Assembly: GCF_000378385.1 (NCBI RefSeq)
Contig: NZ_KB899663.1
Location: 103,417-167,416, forward strand
Source: Paenibacillus daejeonensis DSM 15491
Lineage (GTDB): Bacteria; Bacillota; Bacilli; Paenibacillales; Paenibacillaceae
Length of the DNA: 64,000 nucleotides
Direction: 5' to 3'
Program-made: the position numbers and the translations under genes
The notes under the pieces: model-generated
What the model was told of the DNA's origin: nothing
The model's input: only the letters and a program-made list of their open reading frames with translations
Databases searched by the model: none
Shown here: positions 26,061-36,000 of the stretch, piece after piece
Layout of the letters: each line of letters begins with the position of its first letter
Numbering within the stretch: the stretch's first letter is position 1

Positions 26061-26142
26061 CAAATGAGTACAAGGAAAATATTCAGGTGCTATGCTTGGT
26101 TCCGAGAACGGCGCTCATGAAGGCGACGAAGGAGGAAGCAGA

Positions 26143-27735
26143 GTGACAGAACATGTGGGATCTCAAATGTCTCGAAGGCAATTTTTGATGCAAGTCGGCA
26201 AAGCTGGCGGTGCGGTGGCGGTCTATAGTGCCATGAGTACGCTTGGACTGCTGGGTCAGTCCTCCGCTGGTGCGGCAACACTGCCTCCTCCAGCTGAGGT
26301 GAACGCGGCAAGTCGGAACGGCAAGAAAATTGTCATTCTCGGCGCAGGTCTGGCCGGCATGGCAGCCGCTTATGAGATGTCCAAATCCGGATACCAGTGC
26401 GTGATCCTCGAAGCAAGGGCGCGGCCAGGTGGCCGGAACTGGACGATCCGGCGCGGCGATGCGGTGACTGAGGTGGGCGGGGTCAAGCAGGTAGCTCGAT
26501 TCGACGAGGGATTGTATTTCAATCCGGGTCCGGCCCGAATTCCGCAGCATCACATCACGATGGATTATTGCAGGGAGCTGGGTGTCCCGTTGGAAGTGTT
26601 CGGCAACGTCAACGAAGCGTCTTACTATTATAGCGAAAACGTCGGTCCGCTCTCTGGCAAAAAGGTAACCAAACGCGCGGCTAAGGCGGATATGCGTGGC
26701 TATACGAGCGAATTGCTCGCCAAGGCGGTCAGCCAGAATGCGCTCAACCTGCCCCTTAGTCAGAGTGACAAGGAAAAGCTCGTCGCCTATTTGCGCCGCG
26801 AAGGCGATCTCAATGCGGACCTGTTCTACAAAGGGTCGGGGAGAAGGGGCTACAAGGTGCTGCCGGGCGGCGGTGAGACGCCAGGGGTGCAAGAAGATCC
26901 ATATAATCTGAGTGCCATTATTCAATCCGGATTTGGCAATAGCTTCAGCTCCGAGTATTCCATTGATCAGCAGATGATGATGTTCCAGCCGGTAGGCGGG
27001 ATGGATCAGATCGGCAAGGCTTTTGCCCGTAAGGTCGGACATCTCATTCAATACCAAGCCGTGGTGCAGCGGATCCGTCAGGGCGAGAGCGGCGTTGCGG
27101 TTACGTATCGCGCTGCGGACGGTTCGGTTCAGGAGGCAACGGGCGATTATTGTATCTGTACCATCCCGCTCAGCGTGCTGAAGGATATTCCGGGGGATTT
27201 CAGCAAGGAGATGAGTGAGGCCATTGGCAAAATCTCGTATGCGACGACTGGCAAGATCGGCTTCCAGTTCCGACGCCGGTTCTGGGAAATCGATGAGGGA
27301 ATCTACAGCGGGATGACGACGACCAATATGGATATTAACCAGATCTGGTATCCGTCCCATGATTACTTGAGTCGTAAAGGCGTGGTTGTCGGTTACTATA
27401 ACTTTGGCGAAGCGGCGGTACAGCTGGGTGACATGTCGCTGGCTGCACGTGAAGAATATGCGCTGAAGCAAGGGGCTAAGATTCATCCCCAATATCATAG
27501 AGAGTTCGAAACCTCCTTCTCCATCGCTTGGCAGAAGACGGCCTACAATATGGGGGGATGGGCGAGTTACTCCTCTGCGGACCGCAAGGATTATTATCCG
27601 ACGCTGAACAAGCCGGATGGCCGGATCTATCTGGCCGGGGAGCATATGAGTTATTTGACAGGCTGGATGGCAGGGGCGTTTGAGTCGGCGCGTCTGACGG
27701 TCAAGGCCATTCAAGAGCGGGTCATGAAGGCTTAG
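26143..27735 (+). CDS. Tat-exported flavin amine / L-amino-acid oxidase
   Basis: 530 aa. The GTG at 26143 follows AAGGAGG by 7 nt. A twin-arginine signal, MSRRQFLMQVGKAGG (RR at 11-12), precedes a hydrophobic stretch and cleavage near GAA-TL. The FAD-binding motif IVILGAGLAGMAAAYEM (about 61-77) with the second motif RPGGRNW follows; the C-terminal flavin motif is IYLAGEHMSYLTGWMAGAFESA. This is the flavin monoamine oxidase/L-amino-acid oxidase fold, which oxidises an amine to an imine and reduces O2 to H2O2. The cofactor-loaded enzyme would need the Tat pathway, and tatA/tatC lie two genes downstream. The exact substrate is unknown. Confidence 0.9.
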   Translation: MTEHVGSQMSRRQFLMQVGKAGGAVAVYSAMSTLGLLGQSSAGAATLPPPAEVNAASRNGKKIVILGAGLAGMAAAYEMSKSGYQCVILEARARPGGRNWTIRRGDAVTEVGGVKQVARFDEGLYFNPGPARIPQHHITMDYCRELGVPLEVFGNVNEASYYYSENVGPLSGKKVTKRAAKADMRGYTSELLAKAVSQNALNLPLSQSDKEKLVAYLRREGDLNADLFYKGSGRRGYKVLPGGGETPGVQEDPYNLSAIIQSGFGNSFSSEYSIDQQMMMFQPVGGMDQIGKAFARKVGHLIQYQAVVQRIRQGESGVAVTYRAADGSVQEATGDYCICTIPLSVLKDIPGDFSKEMSEAIGKISYATTGKIGFQFRRRFWEIDEGIYSGMTTTNMDINQIWYPSHDYLSRKGVVVGYYNFGEAAVQLGDMSLAAREEYALKQGAKIHPQYHREFETSFSIAWQKTAYNMGGWASYSSADRKDYYPTLNKPDGRIYLAGEHMSYLTGWMAGAFESARLTVKAIQERVMKA

Positions 27736-27765
27736 AAGACAATATAGAAGATAAGGAGTGGCGCT

Positions 27766-28317
27766 ATGAACAGCAAAAAGAAATGGATGCTCACCGTGCT
27801 CCTGGCCGCATCGGTCAGTGCGCTGAGCATCACGGCCTATGCGGCCAGCCCGCTGACGCCTAATAAATACACGGCTGAGCCGATTCATGAGGTGGAGTTT
27901 TATGGCTCTCCTACCTCGTCCATTGCCTCTGGCGTCTCGGTACCGCAAGATATGGCGTACCTCTGGACGAGCGGTACTGTGCCGCCGCAGCTCAACCGTG
28001 AGGGCAAAACGATTCATGAGCGGTTTGGGGATACCAAAACTCAGGCGGTCGGGATTCTGAAACGAATTGAAACGGACCTCAAGGCCAAAGGGCTGACGAT
28101 GAAGGATGTAGTCTATCTCCGTGTCTATCTGGTTGCCGATCCCGAGAAGGAAGGCAAAGTCGATTATGATGGCTGGTTCGAGGCTTATGGCGAGTTTTTT
28201 AATACGGAAGACAATCCAACCAAGACGGCGCGTTCAACGCTGGCAGTTGCGGGGTTGGTCAACAGCGATTGGCTGATCGAGATCGAAGCGGTGGCGGTCT
28301 ATCCCAAGAGGCGGTAA
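27766..28317 (+). CDS. Secreted RidA-family (YjgF/UK114) deaminase
   Basis: 183 aa. A Sec-type signal peptide (MNSKKKWMLTVLLAASVSAL...AYA-AS) precedes a RidA domain. Seen are the strand MAYLWTSGTVPP, the helix TKTQAVGILKRIETDLKAKGLTMKDVVYLRVYLV, and the end RSTLAVAGLVNSDWLIEIEAVAVYP, which keeps the Arg that binds the imine carboxylate. RidA proteins hydrolyse reactive enamines/imines to ketoacid and ammonia. Most are cytosolic; a secreted one directly after an imine-producing oxidase suggests that it acts on the oxidase product. It lies 30 nt downstream with AAGGAG. Confidence 0.88.
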   Translation: MNSKKKWMLTVLLAASVSALSITAYAASPLTPNKYTAEPIHEVEFYGSPTSSIASGVSVPQDMAYLWTSGTVPPQLNREGKTIHERFGDTKTQAVGILKRIETDLKAKGLTMKDVVYLRVYLVADPEKEGKVDYDGWFEAYGEFFNTEDNPTKTARSTLAVAGLVNSDWLIEIEAVAVYPKRR

Positions 28318-28368
28318 TGCGTAACGGAGGGGTATAAGTGTAAACCAATTACAATGGAGGTGCAAGCC

Positions 28369-28623
28369 ATGCTGCAGAGTATCGGAATCCCGGGACTGAT
28401 CCTTATTCTGGTCATTGCCCTGGTTATCTTCGGCCCGTCCAAGCTGCCCGAGATCGGGCGGGCCTTCGGCCGAACGCTCAATGAGTTCAAGCGCTCAACC
28501 AAAGAGCTGGTGCAGGAGGAGGAGCCTCCGATTCGCGAGCTCCATGATTCACGGGATGCCCGCGAATCGCGCTCCAATATCTCGGTAATGGATGCCAAGC
28601 CGGAAAAACCGGCAGCGATGTAG
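28369..28623 (+). CDS. tatA: Sec-independent translocase protein TatA
   Basis: 84 aa. ATG 28369 follows GGAGGTG by 5-6 nt; the ATG at 28354 belongs to the Shine-Dalgarno region. One N-terminal membrane helix ([16 protein letters not shown]) is followed by the [14 protein letters not shown] hinge and amphipathic helix diagnostic of TatA, then a charged tail. TatA multimerises to form the translocation pore. It lies between the Tat-substrate oxidase/RidA pair and tatC in one operon. Confidence 0.94.
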   Translation: MLQSIGIPGLILILVIALVIFGPSKLPEIGRAFGRTLNEFKRSTKELVQEEEPPIRELHDSRDARESRSNISVMDAKPEKPAAM

Positions 28624-28697
28624 CAAGTGTAAGTGGAGAGGGGGGTGACGGGAGGCCGTCCGCCTCCCTCTTTGCGCATCAGGAGAGGAGTGGGAGC

Positions 28698-29453
28698 ATG
28701 GAGGAGACGATGAATTTGGTTGGCCATTTGGGTGAGCTCCGCAAACGGCTGATGATTACCATGGCGGCCTTTGTCGTGTCGCTCATCGTGGCTTTTTGTT
28801 TCGTTGAACCGATCTACGACTGGTTGACCCGGGGGCTGGAGGTGAAGCTCGCGCTGCTTGGGCCCAGCGATATCTTGTGGGTCTACATGCTCATTGCTGC
28901 CGTATTTGCTGCAGCGGCAACAATCCCCGTGCTGGCCTATCAACTGTGGGTGTTTGTTAAGCCTGCATTTACGGAGCAAGAGCATCGGGCAGCGTTTCGG
29001 ATGATTCCGGCGGTGACCCTCCTGTTTATTGTAGGGATCTGCTTTGGTTACTTTATCGTGTTTCCAGTGGTGTACTCGTTTCTTGGCGGGCTCACGGACG
29101 GCCAGTTCGATATGGTGTATACTGCGGAGAAATATTTCACCTTCATGGTTCATATGACGCTGCCCTTTGGCGTGCTGTTCGAAATGCCCGCGGTGGTGCT
29201 GTTCCTGACCAAGCTGGGCATCCTCAATCCGCAGCGGCTGGCCAAGGCACGCAAAGGCGCTTACTTTGTGCTGGTCGTCGTGGGTGTGCTGGTGACACCG
29301 CCGGATCTCGTATCGGACATTCTGGTCATCATCCCGCTGCTGCTGCTGTACGAATGCAGCATTAGCCTGTCGCGCATCGTCTACCGCAAACGCCTGCAGC
29401 AGCAGGAGCGGGAGGCAAGCGAGGAGCATGGCGATGGGATGGTGAGGGCATAG
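28698..29453 (+). CDS. tatC: Sec-independent translocase protein TatC
   Basis: 251 aa. The N-terminal HLGELRKRL motif is the TatC region that recognises twin-arginine signals. Six membrane helices can be counted (about 18-38, 62-84, 103-125, 150-172, 191-207, 211-228), and the conserved Glu between helices 3 and 4 is in the EKYFTFM region. GGAGAGGAG precedes ATG. A TatA-TatC pair without TatB is the minimal translocase known from Bacillus. Transcription ends at a strong terminator 47 nt later. Confidence 0.95.
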   Translation: MEETMNLVGHLGELRKRLMITMAAFVVSLIVAFCFVEPIYDWLTRGLEVKLALLGPSDILWVYMLIAAVFAAAATIPVLAYQLWVFVKPAFTEQEHRAAFRMIPAVTLLFIVGICFGYFIVFPVVYSFLGGLTDGQFDMVYTAEKYFTFMVHMTLPFGVLFEMPAVVLFLTKLGILNPQRLAKARKGAYFVLVVVGVLVTPPDLVSDILVIIPLLLLYECSISLSRIVYRKRLQQQEREASEEHGDGMVRA

Positions 29454-29499
29454 ACGGGCAATAAGCTGTTAAGCGAGCCTGGAACCGCGAAGTCAAATG

Positions 29500-29532
29500 T
29501 CTCCGAACCGTTTGACGGTCCGGAGATTTTTT
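29500..29532 (+). terminator. Intrinsic terminator of the amine oxidase-Tat operon
   Basis: TCTCCG-A-ACCGT (29500-29511) pairs with ACGGT-C-CGGAGA (29515-29526), then six Ts. Confidence 0.9.
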
Positions 29533-29559
29533 GCGTTCGTCTAGATTCTGACGGTGGAA

Positions 29560-29615
29560 TGACAAAAACAATGACAGGTTGTAACTGTCGGATCGGCATA
29601 GGCCCCCTATACAAT
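29560..29615 (+). promoter_or_regulatory. Shared regulatory array A, upstream of the VWA operon
   Basis: TGACA (29560) - N7 - TGACAG (29572) - N2 - TGTAACT (29580-29586) - N23 - TACAAT (29610-29615). The same elements at the same spacing recur at 39158-39212. There is no -35 resembling TTGACA at the right distance, so the array probably binds an activator, most simply the LuxR-type regulator encoded at 36304. Confidence 0.65.
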
Positions 29616-29658
29616 GGTAACAACGAAAGGGAGCATATTGAATCCGGGAGGAATGAGC

Positions 29659-30018
29659 ATGAGTTTTTTGGATAAGGTGAAGTCGGGACTGTCGGAAGCA
29701 GGCAGCAAGGCGAAGACGGCAGTCGAGGTCAACAAGCTGAAAATGCAACAGAGCGCCAAGCAAAAGGAGATTGAAAAGCATTACCAGACGATCGGCCGGA
29801 TCGTCTTCCTGACGGCGATTGAGCGGGATACGGGAGAGCTCGGGGAGGACTACCAGCCCGAGGTCGAAGCGATCCTGGAGCTGGAAGAGGAGGTGCAGGC
29901 ACTTCTTAAACAGATTAAGGTTCTCACTGGCGAGAAGGACTGTATCTGCGGCCAGTCAGTAGCAGTTGAGGTGAAGTTTTGTCCCTCGTGCGGACATACC
30001 TTCACCGAAGCGGAATAA
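29659..30018 (+). CDS. Zinc-ribbon protein, 119 aa
   Basis: ATG 29659 is chosen because GGGAGGA ends 6 nt upstream; ATG 29653 abuts it. The product MSFLDKVKSGLSEAGSKAKTAVEVNKLK starts with an amphipathic helical region and a coiled coil (to about residue 85), followed by a C-terminal zinc ribbon (CICGQ...FCPSCGHTF). Such proteins often sit next to, or regulate, surface or phage-shock-like systems, but no function is proven. It is the first gene of the array-A operon and is 12 nt from the VWA gene. Confidence 0.8.
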   Translation: MSFLDKVKSGLSEAGSKAKTAVEVNKLKMQQSAKQKEIEKHYQTIGRIVFLTAIERDTGELGEDYQPEVEAILELEEEVQALLKQIKVLTGEKDCICGQSVAVEVKFCPSCGHTFTEAE

Positions 30019-30030
30019 GAGGCGGGGACG

Positions 30031-33000
30031 ATGAGGAACCGTTTGTTAAAGATCACCAAAACAAAGCTGGCCCTCGCCGCAGCTGCGTTAGCGTTGATGC
30101 TGGCAGGGGCGGGCTTTATCTTTTTCCTCGGGGATGGCGAGGCCGTTGATCCGAAGGAGCAGACGGTCTCCGTACTGTCGGGACGCACAGGCTCCTACGA
30201 ACCTGTCAAGGAACGGCCGGCCAGGCTGGTGTATCCGATCGGTGCCTGGGATACCGCCGTCCCCTACATTAATCCGTTCGGCAGCCAGAGCAGCTACCGC
30301 TCGGCGGCCTACCTGGCCAATCAGCAGCAGGAGCTGCGGTATATCGATCTGGATAACCGGGAGACGAGCCGATTGACGGCGGGGGAGAAGTGGGAGCTGG
30401 AGGTAGAATGGACCGATCAGGGCGCCGATCCGATCGACGATCTGATCGCATACGCCGTAGAGCTGGATTCGTCGTTCTACCGCGGTGTGCAGGAGGGACA
30501 GTGGATCATCCACGCCCGCGACCAGGAGGAAACCGACTGGTGGGCAATTGCCGCAGAGGGCGGCTCCGGATACCGGCTTACGGTGTATAAGGAGCTGCGG
30601 CTGCAGCCCGGTCAGACAGTGACGGCCGGAACCGGGGACTATGACACGTCCGAGCTGTACTTCGTCACGAACAATGAGAATCTGCGGTACCAGAGCCTGA
30701 AAGTGTCGCTTGACAAGGGCCAGCTTCAGTTGACGGGCAAGGGCAGTTATGTCCAAGGACAGTATCGCCGGGATCTCAGCTACACCCGGACACTGGATGC
30801 GGTGAAGACGCGGGATTACGTGCTTGGCGATCTGCCGCAGGACCCCTCTGTCCCATTGCTCTGGAAGATGACATGGAGCGCATCAAGCGACCCTGGTGAG
30901 ATCGCCATCACGCTTGATGAAAAGGGAGAGCTGCAGCCGATCCGAGACGGCGAACGGCTCGGGGCATTGAAGGTGCGAGGCGCGCAGCTCGGCCATATTA
31001 AAGTCGAGGCTTCTCCGGGAGTGGCGCTGCAGCATCCGGAGCTGAGTCTGATGGGCGACCAGACGCCGGAGGGCGACACGCTGTTCTGGCTCCCGCCGGG
31101 CTACTGGAATGTTGTTGTCGAGCAGGACGGCCGTCCGGACGGCAACGCACCGCTGCGAACCAGACTGATCCCGGTCAGCAGCGGCGAGATGACGGAGCTG
31201 GATATGAAACCGCTCATCGTGGGGAGCTACCGCACGGTGGAGATGGGCGACGCCAGCGGCGCCGACAGTGAGCTGAAGATCGAATCCGTCAGCGAGCAGG
31301 GGGATACGGCAATCGTCCGCTTCATGCTGCTAGACGCGCAGAACCGGCAGTTCGTCCCCACGGTCAAGGATGTAGAGATTCTGGAAGGCGGGCAGCCTGG
31401 CAAGCTCGTCAAGCTGGAGCGACTGGAGACGCCGCCGAGCGTCGTGCTGGCGCTGGATTCCTCAGGCTCCATGGCAAAGTCGATGACTCAGGTGCTAAGT
31501 GCCGCCCGCAGCTTCATCGAGGGCCTGCCTGACCATACCTATATCCGGGTTATCGACTTTGACTCGCAGGTGCAGGTACTGGAAGGGACAACCAAGCAGG
31601 AGGTCCTCGCCGGTCTGTCGCAGGTCAAGGCCAAAGGCAATACGACACTGTACGATGCTATCATCCGGGGCGTCGAGCTGCTGAAGGAGAAGGAGCGTCC
31701 GACTGTGGTTGTCTTCAGTGACGGCGTCGACAGCGACGTCGAGAAGGCAGGCACCGGCAGCAAAGCGAGCAAGGAGGAGGTGATGCAGACGGTGCAAGCT
31801 TCTGGCATCCCGCTCTATACAATCGGATTCGGACCCGGGCACGATGCTTCGACGCTGCTGGAGCTGGCTGCGCTGTCGGATGGCACCTATTATGCAGCTG
31901 ATGACACTGAGGCGCTGAACCATGTGTTCTTGGCGATCCGCGACAGATTGGGCAACCGGTTCGAGGCAACCTATCAGCGGCCCAATAAGCAGGCGCCGTC
32001 CGACGTGTCGGTCGTCTCGCTGACGCTGGACGTCAGCGGCTCGATGGACGTCGAGCCCGAGAGCGGCAACGGCGCATACCGGCTAGACAAGATGAAGGCG
32101 CTGTTCCACGAATTCATCAGTCAGAAGCCGGACAGCAGTCTGATGCAGCTGGTCAGTTTCTCCTCCGAGATCTCGTTCGAGCAGATGTTCACCAATCGCA
32201 AGCCGGAGCTGCTGCAATCGCTAGGTATGCTGCGGGCCGGCGGCGGCACGGATATCTTCAGCTCGACGGACCGGACGTACAACTCGCTGAGCAGGATTCC
32301 TTCCGACAAGCGGGTCATCGTCTATCTGACCGATGCGGCGCTGGACGTCGAGCTCGAAAGGAAGGCGGCCTTTGAGACATTGCTGACGAGAATTAAAGAA
32401 GAAGGCATCCAAGTTCTCTGGGTTGGCCTGGGGACAGAAGACGGCGAGGAAGCGTTCCGGTGGGCGGCTGAGAAGTCCGGCGGCTCGTATGTGATTTCGG
32501 AGGATCCCGCAGTCCTGTCAGAGGCGTTCAATGCGATGCTCGCCAAGGTAGAGCAGCAGCCAGCTGAGAAGGTAGCCCTGTCGCTATCCATTACCAGCCC
32601 GGCTGCGGACGGAGAGACTCGCGTCTATGACGCGAATACGCTTGCCGATTTTCCCTTGCAGCTGAGCGAAGATAACAAGGCCGTGCTTCAGACCATAAGC
32701 TATGAGCCTGGCGGCAAGATCGCCCAGTACGAAACTGGTGCGGCCTCGCTCCTCTATGGCAGCGATCTGCCCGGCCAAGAAGTGAAGATTCTTAAACGGA
32801 TCCCACTGGATGCCGAAACCGAAAATAAAGCGATGGCATGGTCGGCAAGAGAGCTGCTATTCCTGAAGCGGCTGGGCGGTGTGGATGCGCCTGCGGGCCG
32901 TAGCTTCGTGGCTGTCGATATGGAGCTGGGGAGCACGCAGGCCAAGGGAGCGGCTTATGTCATCCCGGACTTTGCCTCCCACTTCTTCCTGGAGACCAAC

Positions 33001-36000
33001 GGCATGGGCAGTTATCCCGCCTCCACGACAACTTGGCTAGCCGAAGCACCGCTGGCTCCGCCAGGCGAGAGCAGCGTGACGGTGAAGTCGGGGGAATCGG
33101 TACGCGGGATATTGGTCTTCCTGGTGCCGGATGAGCGGATGGAGCAAGCGGCGTTGCACTTTTACGACACTAACAACGGCCATCTGACCTTGCCTCTCAT
33201 CGGTCGTACGGAGCGGTCGGAGATCGCACTGACGGCGCTGCCTACAACGGCGGAAGGCAAGCTCTCCGATACGTTTCGGCTGAAGCTGACGGCTGCCAGC
33301 GAACAGGACACTCTCGGGCCAGTCCAGTTCAAGCCGCAGACAAGTCTGTTCAAGGTTGTGGAGGGCGACCTGACCTCAGCCGTGCAATCCCGACTGAAGT
33401 TCGATCCGCAGCAGCGCTTCTATCTGAGGATGACGACCGGCAAAGGACCGTTCCTCGTCCCGGTCCATACCGGAACAGCGCTGCTCCCGCACGGTCTGTT
33501 GCGGCCAGTCACACTGGCGCCGGGCTCGACGAATAAGATAAGGCTTGCCTTCCAGATCCCGGCGGCGCTGCAGCAGACGCCATCAGAGCTGTATGTCGAT
33601 CTGTTCGGCGTCGCAGCCATACTGCCGGTCGGTGGGAAGGCTCAGGAGGCAGGTCAGCCAGCCGCAGGCGAAACGGTATATCAGGGCCAAGGGGTCAAGC
33701 TGCGCGTCCATGCCCTCTCCCGGATTCAGGACATCGAGTCGAGCCGGGGCGACTACGTCGTTGCGGATGTAACGCTCATGGACGCCGCTGACGGCAATGG
33801 CGTCTCTGGGTTCCGTGATACCTTCCGGCTGATCCCGGAGGGCCGGGAGGAGGCGGATGGTCTGCGTCCCGACGAGATTACCGATGAGCTGGTATTCGGA
33901 ATGGACCAGGACTGGTCTGTATTCGATGGCACCTCGCGGCGCGGCCTGCTCGTCTTTGCACTGCCGGAGGGTAGCGGAGACCGGGCTTGGAACCTGCGTT
34001 CCGAGCTGTTCGGCGAGCTGAGTCTGCCTGTCGGACAGAACAGCTATCCGGAGCCTGGACTGCTGGTCAAGCACGTAACCCTCCCGCAGGATAAGGCGTT
34101 TGATATCGCCTTGTCCACCGCCTTGACCGAGGCGATCCGCCATCATCGGGCTCGGGTCTCGGCAGATGCCGAGCGGGAGACCCTCCAGCTCGCCGTCCTG
34201 GATGAAGGCCGCGAACGACCGGAGCAGGTGCCGGCGCCACTGCCGGTGCTGCATGGGCTATGGCAGCTGTCGGAAGTGAAGACGATGGAGGCGATGCAGT
34301 CGCTCCTAGAAGAGGTGCGCTGGCTTCCTTCTTCCGATCCGTATTATGCGTACCGCCACTCTCCCGAGGCGGTGCTGACCCAGGGCTGGGGCACTGAGGG
34401 TGACTTGGCCCGGTTGACGGGAGGGCTGCTGGCAAGGCTTGGGGCTACGCCGTCGCTGCGCAAGGTAAAGCTGACGGAAGAGGGCAAGCAGGCGCTGCTC
34501 GAGCTGAGCGGCGCCGAGGAGGTCAAGGCCGAATATCTGCCGGCCTGGTCCTATGAGGATGAGGCGGGCGAAGCGCGTATCTTCGTGGTCCCATTCATGA
34601 GGGATCTGTCAGAGCTGGGCGGACTGTTGTACTACCCCGGCGCTCAGGACGTGCAGGCCCTGACGACCATCGAACGCATAGTCAGCGTGTCCTATCTGGT
34701 GATACCGCAAGACGACCAAGGGGTAGGCGGCATCACCGGCAGCATCGGCGACGTGCTGGGTGGTGGTGGTGGCGAATCTGAGCCAGCCGTAGAGGAGATC
34801 CGCGTGCTGGATGCCGCGCTGCGTCTGGATCAGCTCGGCAACGAGCCACTCGATATCCGGGCGGGAGCCTCGGGCGAGCTCTACACTGCCATACTGGAGA
34901 ATGAGACGTTCCAATTGATCGGCAAGCAGGCCGTAGACATCAGTAAAAACACCATCGTCGGCGTACGCGTCGAAGTGCAGCTGCCTGGGGAGAAGCGGGT
35001 GCACGAGACAATGTTGAAGCCGGGAGAGTCGATCGATGGCGTGTTCCATACGATTGCCATCAATCTGCCTGATCTGCCGGAGCCTGCCACAGATACGCTT
35101 CAGCGAGCGGCAGACCGCGATTACAGTCAGGCTGGTAAACCGGATGACGCCTCCGCGCTGCGGTGGTATACGCGCAACATTATATATCGGTTTGTGACTA
35201 ATCAGACGGCTTATGAGCGTGAACTGGCAGACAGTCTGGATGTTGTCTCCGGGCGGACCGACAAGGAGCGAGTAATCGTCGTTACTGTCCGTAGACCGAA
35301 CAAGGGCGCCGAGCTGCATACGAGCATCGACCTGCAGCAGACCGCCAGCCGGCTGCATGCAGGCAGCGAAGAGGCGAAAGTGGCCTTCCAGATTGCCAGC
35401 GGATTGTTTGCCTCCCGTCTCGAGGGAGTGGTGCTGTCGGGCAAGCAGACGGACTTCATGGATATCTGGCTGCAAAGCCCGGAGGATACGCAGCTGTTCC
35501 TGAGTCTGTACAGCAACCGCCAAGCCGATCTCACCCACATGGAGGAAATGGAGCTGCCCGAGATTCTGATCGAGCGTGCGCGTACATCGATGAAGGCATT
35601 CCTAGTACCGGATCAGCCATCCATGATTGGCGGCGAAGCGCGCTGGGCCTGGCTGGAGATCGACCCGGTGACGTACGAGACGATCTCGGTGCTGGATACG
35701 GGCGAGCATGGGGGATTTGCGGAGTATTTGATGCAGCTGGAGAGGGTGTCGCCGGTCGGCGACGACTATCTGGCATTCATGGCGGGTGCATTCATCGGCG
35801 TCAGCAGTGCAGTCTGGAGCGTCGGCGCGTACGCGCTGGAGCTGGATGATTACGAGCAGATTATCAATGCGGCCAAAATGTACACGTACGGGCTTGGTGA
35901 AGTGCTGGGCGCGATGATGAGCAACAAAGACTTGCCGAAGCTGGAGTACAGCATCAGTCCGCTCAAGCTGAAGCTGGTCAACAGGGAGTTTGATTACCTG

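Noticed and set aside
25833-26120. 95-codon plus-strand ORF across the TnrA-like start and GlnR boxes
   Set aside because: It overlaps the regulator gene and both operator sites and has no ribosome binding site.
26083-28017. 644-codon minus-strand ORF opposite the amine oxidase
   Set aside because: The plus strand holds a complete flavin oxidase with signal peptide and motifs and the start of RidA. The antisense frame has no recognisable domain and is a by-product of GC-rich codon use.
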